Translations under genes and position numbers: made by a program | Notes under the pieces: generated by a model | The model's database searches: none | What the model was told of the DNA's origin: nothing | The model's input: the letters and a program-made list of their open reading frames with translations, nothing else | Origin: an uncultured Arcobacter sp. | Lineage (GTDB): Bacteria; Campylobacterota; Campylobacteria; Campylobacterales; Arcobacteraceae | Length of the DNA stretch: 9,372 nt | Reading direction: 5' to 3' | Assembly (NCBI GenBank): GCA_937860115.1 | Contig: CALMBI010000219.1 | Span: 1-9,372, forward strand | In this document: one piece after another, positions 6,790-9,372 of the stretch | Position numbering within the stretch: position 1 is the first letter of the stretch | Layout of the letters: each line of letters starts with the position of its first letter

Positions 6790-8478
6790 ATGATTGCAAG
6801 TAGGACAAAAGATATAAAGCCGTACGAAATGGATGATAAAGAGACCCTAGCAGGTCTTAATAGTAGAGAGAAGCAAAAGCTAGCGATTCGCCCAATAGAT
6901 TATTTTAAAGAGATAGATACTTTATATTTTGATTCTTTGGGTGAAAGAGATAGGCAATACCTTCAAGATTTTGGGATATATAACAATGAACTTAACGATG
7001 ATGAATATATGCTAAGGATTAGATTTCCAGCAGGAAGAATATCAAATCAAAATCTTTTAGATATAGCAAAAATAGTTGATGAATATAATTTATATGTTAT
7101 CCTTACAGCTCGTGCGGGTATGCAACTTCATGGTTTAGATGAAAATAATATTATGGAGGTCTTTAAAAAGATTGATAGTTTAGGTATCAAGTCTTGGCAA
7201 ACTTTTGGTGATAATATACGAAATATTACTACTGATATATTCGATGGTTGTGGAAAATATAATATTATTGAAGTTTATCCTTATATACTAAAGATGCAAG
7301 AGTTTATCTTGAAAGTCCCTGAATATGTTGGTTTATTGCCAAGAAGAATATCTACTGGAATCTCTGGTTCTTATGCAAATGGTAGTTCATTTTTTGCGAG
7401 TGATTTATATTTTGCATTGGCAAAAAAAGGAGAAACTTTTGGTTTTAATGTTTTCATGGGTGGGAAAAATACTCAATTAGCTCAAGATGCAAATATCTTT
7501 TTAGAAAGAGAAGAGGTTGTTGAGTTTTTTCAATCTTTTGTTATTGCTTTTAATAAATTTGGTTTAAGACAAGATAGAGAAAGGACTAGACTTTTTCATC
7601 TTTTAGAAAAGATTGGTATTGATAAATTCAAATCATATATACAGGATGAATATGGCAAAGATTTTCGCGAAAGAGGGATTCTACAATTAGAAAAAGTTGT
7701 TTTTGAAGAGTTTGAAGAGCTCAAAGATGGTAAATATGCCTTTTGTTATCACTCAAATTTTGCAAGAATTTCAAAACAAGAATTACTTGATATTGCAAAT
7801 CTATCAATACAAAATAATTATGAAATAAGATTAGGAACAGATCAGCAACTTTATATTTTAGGGCTTAAAGAGAAAAAATTTCCACTTTCTCACAATAATA
7901 AAAATCGTACCATCTTAGCTTGTGCAGGAAGTGAATTCTGCCCTTATTCTTATTGGAATATCAAAGATGAAACACAATATTTACCTTTAGAAAGGATTCA
8001 AAAGCATAGACTTCTTGTAGGATTTTCAGGATGTTTAAAAGGGTGTGCAAAACATGAACATAGTGATATTGGGATTGTTGGACTTCGTTCATCAATATAT
8101 GGAACAACACAGAAAACTGCACGAATATATTTGGGAGCAGAGTATAGCTTAGGAAGAGCAACTGCAAAATTTGTTTTTATGGCAGTTCCGTTAGTGGGTC
8201 TCAAGGAGTTATTAAACCTTATAATAGATGAGTTTGAAAACAGTATCTATGATGATTTTGAAGAGTTTTCCCATAATATACTCAATAAACTCTCTGCAAA
8301 TTTTTTGGCTCTTTGGTTTTTAGGTAAGATGGAAACGAAGAAAAATATAAAACTTGTGGTTGGAAATGAGAGGGAGCTTTTGCATAAGTACTTTTCAGAT
8401 TTAGATTTTTTAAATTATCTAAATGATGATTTTAGCCAAGCAGTTGAATTTCAAAGTAGGAGAGTATGGATGAAATAA
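6790..8478 (+). CDS. Sirohaem/[4Fe-4S] nitrite or sulfite reductase family protein
   Basis: This is a 562-residue cytoplasmic enzyme with no signal peptide or membrane span. It has the two-fold ferredoxin-like and sirohaem-domain repeat of the family: first half with LRIRFPAGRIS, TARAGMQLHGL and FGDNIRNITTD, second half with FARISKQELLDIA and YEIRLGTDQQLYILGL. The cluster and sirohaem motif is complete: C378-x5-C384 in ACAGSEFCP and C415-x3-C419 in SGCLKGCAKHEHSDIGIVG. Family members carry out six-electron reduction of nitrite to ammonium or sulfite to sulfide, usually with ferredoxin. In LPRRISTGISG (183-193), where nitrite and sulfite reductases normally show LPRK, R186 appears to stand in place of the substrate-pocket lysine and S188 in place of the next key Asn/Lys. 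Substrate therefore cannot be assigned. It is probably co-transcribed with the pentahaem cytochrome, although the two act in different compartments. Confidence 0.88.
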   Translation: MIASRTKDIKPYEMDDKETLAGLNSREKQKLAIRPIDYFKEIDTLYFDSLGERDRQYLQDFGIYNNELNDDEYMLRIRFPAGRISNQNLLDIAKIVDEYNLYVILTARAGMQLHGLDENNIMEVFKKIDSLGIKSWQTFGDNIRNITTDIFDGCGKYNIIEVYPYILKMQEFILKVPEYVGLLPRRISTGISGSYANGSSFFASDLYFALAKKGETFGFNVFMGGKNTQLAQDANIFLEREEVVEFFQSFVIAFNKFGLRQDRERTRLFHLLEKIGIDKFKSYIQDEYGKDFRERGILQLEKVVFEEFEELKDGKYAFCYHSNFARISKQELLDIANLSIQNNYEIRLGTDQQLYILGLKEKKFPLSHNNKNRTILACAGSEFCPYSYWNIKDETQYLPLERIQKHRLLVGFSGCLKGCAKHEHSDIGIVGLRSSIYGTTQKTARIYLGAEYSLGRATAKFVFMAVPLVGLKELLNLIIDEFENSIYDDFEEFSHNILNKLSANFLALWFLGKMETKKNIKLVVGNERELLHKYFSDLDFLNYLNDDFSQAVEFQSRRVWMK

Positions 8479-8484
8479 TTAAAA

Positions 8485-8509
8485 AATAACCTTCTTATAA
8501 AAGGTTATT
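8485..8509. terminator. Bidirectional terminator between convergent genes
   Basis: AATAACCTT (8485-8493) pairs perfectly with AAGGTTATT (8501-8509) around a 7-nt loop. On the minus strand the stem is followed by TTTTTTAATT, a good U-tract for the cytochrome c gene. On the plus strand the tail ATTGT is weaker but usable for the sirohaem reductase gene. Confidence 0.8.
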
Positions 8510-8519
8510 ATTGTACTGT

Positions 8520-8852
8520 CTAGTGCTTTTTCATCCACTTCTTAAATGGTTGGAGTGAATCGATATATTCTGCTACATCATGTGCTTCTTCATCAGTAAT
8601 ATTAAATTGAGGCATAGCATTTGAGGAATAACCAAATTTCCTAAAATTTCCAGATGGATTTTGGGCATATGTTTTTATTTCCTCTTTTGTTCGTTCGTAT
8701 GATACTAGATTGAAATCTTTTCCCATTCCTCCACTCATATTGATACTATGACAATTCGCACAATTCACTTCATAGACAGTTTTCCCATTTTTTACACTTC
8801 CTTCCAAACATAAAGCACACATAGAAAGGGTAATAATCATTTTTTTTGACAT
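8520..8852 (-). CDS. Small monohaem cytochrome c
   Basis: This 110-residue class I type cytochrome c has a short N-terminal export signal (MSKKMIITLSMCALCLEGS) and a mature domain of about 90 residues. Haem is bound at C31-A-N-C34-H35. M80 in NAMPQFNITDEE is the probable axial Met, and the final helix (AHDVAEYIDSL) closes a typical fold. It lies convergent to the sirohaem reductase gene. AGGA at 8859-8862 sits 6 nt before the ATG, and an FNR-like box lies upstream. A periplasmic electron carrier for NirS or NorC is plausible, comparable in role to NirM or NirC, but the sequence does not prove the partner. The Cys pair C12/C15 within the signal is unusual. Confidence 0.88.
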   Translation of the reverse strand: MSKKMIITLSMCALCLEGSVKNGKTVYEVNCANCHSINMSGGMGKDFNLVSYERTKEEIKTYAQNPSGNFRKFGYSSNAMPQFNITDEEAHDVAEYIDSLQPFKKWMKKH

Positions 8853-8876
8853 CTTTATTCCTCTTCTTTTTTGTGA

Positions 8877-8882
8877 ATAGTA
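8877..8882 (-). promoter_or_regulatory. Possible -10 element of the cytochrome c gene
   Basis: On the minus strand this reads TACTAT, a 4 of 6 match to TATAAT. A start at 8870 would place it at -12 to -7 and the FNR-like box at -41.5, the same geometry as proposed for the nor operon. Confidence 0.4.
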
Positions 8883-8904
8883 TCAAGATAATTTCAGATT
8901 TAAG

Positions 8905-8918
8905 ATGATGGGTATCAA
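8905..8918. promoter_or_regulatory. FNR-like box of the minus-strand cytochrome c gene
   Basis: On the minus strand the sequence is TTGATACCCATCAT, matching TTGAT-N4-ATCAA at all but the last base. Its centre (8911.5) is about 60 nt upstream of the cytochrome c ATG. The site suggests that the gene is induced with the denitrification genes under low oxygen or nitrogen oxides; this is inferred from the motif only. Confidence 0.65.
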
Positions 8919-9005
8919 GCTTATTGTATAGGAATATCTATCGTAAATTCAGCACTTAGTTAATGAAATATGAAAAAAAATTCTATTTTATTGACTTAAA
9001 TCATG

Positions 9006-9024
9006 GATTATCATTATCACTTAC
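9006..9024. promoter_or_regulatory. Fur-box-like operator before the TonB-dependent receptor
   Basis: GATTATCATTATC (9006-9018) is the exact reverse complement of GATAATGATAATC, the first 13 bases of the classical 19-bp Fur box. The remaining part matches poorly. It lies just upstream of a TATAAT at 9027-9032, so a bound repressor would cover the -35 to -10 region. Iron-dependent repression of the downstream receptor gene follows as an inference. Confidence 0.6.
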
Positions 9025-9026
9025 TA

Positions 9027-9032
9027 TATAAT
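9027..9032 (+). promoter_or_regulatory. -10 element (TATAAT) of the TonB receptor gene
   Basis: This is a perfect TATAAT, directly after the Fur-box-like sequence and 95 nt before the receptor ATG. No good -35 is present at 17 nt, which is common in Campylobacterota sigma-70 promoters. The start site would be near 9039, giving a leader of about 89 nt that contains the stem-loop at 9079-9106. Confidence 0.6.
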
Positions 9033-9078
9033 GTCGAAAAAATTCTAGGAAACACTTAGTAAAATTATCCAAAGTCCC

Positions 9079-9106
9079 TGTAGATAGCTCGAATGAGCCA
9101 TCTACA
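9079..9106 (+). other. Stem-loop in the leader of the TonB receptor gene
   Basis: TGTAGATAGCTC pairs with GAGCCATCTACA, 12 positions with one A-C mismatch, around a GAAT tetraloop. No U-run follows, so it is not a terminator. It ends 21 nt before the start codon and 10 nt before the AAAGGG ribosome binding site (9117-9122). It could stabilise the message or be a regulatory target. It matches no riboswitch class that I recognise. Confidence 0.6.
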
Positions 9107-9127
9107 AATATATTCCAAAGGGAAATT

Positions 9128-9372
9128 ATGAATAACAATATTATGTTAAGTATGGTGTGTGCAACAGCATTGTTTGCAAACGAGACTATCAAACTAGATA
9201 CGATTGAGACAATTTCTACAGCAACAAAAACAGAGAAAAAGATAGATGGTGTTGCAGCAAGTGTTGAAGTGATTACAGAAAATGAAATCAAAAAAATGGG
9301 TGCAGAATCGCTCAAAAATGTGCTTGGTAGTAGTAGTGGTAGGTATTATTTTAGTGGTGTGAAAGTGAGTTT
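9128..9372 (+). CDS. TonB-dependent outer-membrane receptor, 3' partial
   Basis: Only the first 81 codons are in the window and the frame is open at the edge. A short signal (MNNNIMLSMVCATALFA) is followed by IETISTATKTEKKIDGV and ASVEVITENEIKKMG, a clear start of the plug domain of TonB-dependent receptors. Such proteins import iron chelates, haem, cobalamin or other metals across the outer membrane with energy from TonB-ExbB-ExbD. AAAGGG at 9117-9122, 5 nt before the ATG, supports the start. The Fur-box-like operator and TATAAT upstream point to iron uptake, which would suit a neighbourhood full of haem proteins. The substrate cannot be told from this fragment. An open frame on the opposite strand here is a shadow. 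Confidence 0.85.
   Translation, partial: MNNNIMLSMVCATALFANETIKLDTIETISTATKTEKKIDGVAASVEVITENEIKKMGAESLKNVLGSSSGRYYFSGVKVS

Noticed and set aside
7961..8204. Two overlapping minus-strand frames of 68 codons
   Set aside because: Antisense to the 4Fe-4S/sirohaem motif region of the reductase gene; no start signals or domain features.
8808..8820. Lipoprotein signal in the small cytochrome c (Cys 12 or Cys 15)
   Set aside because: Neither cysteine is preceded by an acceptable lipobox (LSM-C and CAL-C), so ordinary signal cleavage is more likely.
9039..9127. Riboswitch (cobalamin, TPP, preQ1 or FMN) in the receptor leader
   Set aside because: None of the conserved core motifs of these classes is present; only one simple hairpin is visible.
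9001..9315. Minus-strand frame of 104 codons
   Set aside because: Shadow of the TonB-dependent receptor start and its promoter region; composition is low complexity.
1..9372. CRISPR array, tRNA or rRNA genes
   Set aside because: No regularly spaced repeats and no tRNA- or rRNA-like conserved segments were seen on either strand.

Overview
The window is AT-rich and reads as a denitrification locus of a Campylobacterota (former Epsilonproteobacteria) bacterium, perhaps of the Sulfurimonas/Arcobacter type. This is suggested by the base composition, the strong AAGGAG ribosome binding sites, the protein style, and the combination of cNOR, NirS, multihaem cytochromes and a sirohaem reductase. The genus cannot be fixed from the sequence alone.

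Layout. Positions 1-1222 hold a broken DDE transposase. It is open at the left window edge and frameshifted near 959-986. A 118-nt gap follows, carrying a perfect TTGAC-N4-GTCAA palindrome (CRP/FNR superfamily type) and a -10 element spaced as in a class II activator promoter. Next comes a tight plus-strand operon: a 108-aa membrane protein of unknown function, norC, norB (overlapping norC by 11 nt), an easily missed 50-aa single-span membrane protein (3757-3909), an intercistronic stem-loop, and nirS (cytochrome cd1 nitrite reductase). A good intrinsic terminator follows nirS. A second plus-strand pair encodes a five-haem periplasmic c-type cytochrome and a cytoplasmic sirohaem/[4Fe-4S] nitrite/sulfite-reductase-family enzyme. 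This pair ends at a bidirectional terminator shared with a convergent minus-strand monohaem cytochrome c gene. The last intergenic region (8853-9127) carries divergent control signals: an FNR-like box for the cytochrome c gene and a Fur-box-like sequence for a TonB-dependent receptor that runs off the right edge.

Function. NirS reduces nitrite to NO in the periplasm. NorC/NorB reduce NO to N2O at the membrane, so placing both in one operon limits NO build-up. The small cytochrome c is a plausible electron donor. The pentahaem cytochrome and the sirohaem enzyme suggest a second branch of nitrogen-oxide (or sulfite) chemistry beside the denitrification core. The haem d1 assembly genes (nirF, nirJ, nirD/H etc.) that NirS needs are not in the window.

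The least explained parts are the two small membrane proteins flanking norCB, the long NorC, the pentahaem cytochrome, and the sirohaem enzyme, whose conserved active-site lysine appears to be replaced. By eye the start codons of norB, nirS and the sirohaem enzyme lie downstream of the longest open frame, each fixed by a well-placed Shine-Dalgarno sequence.
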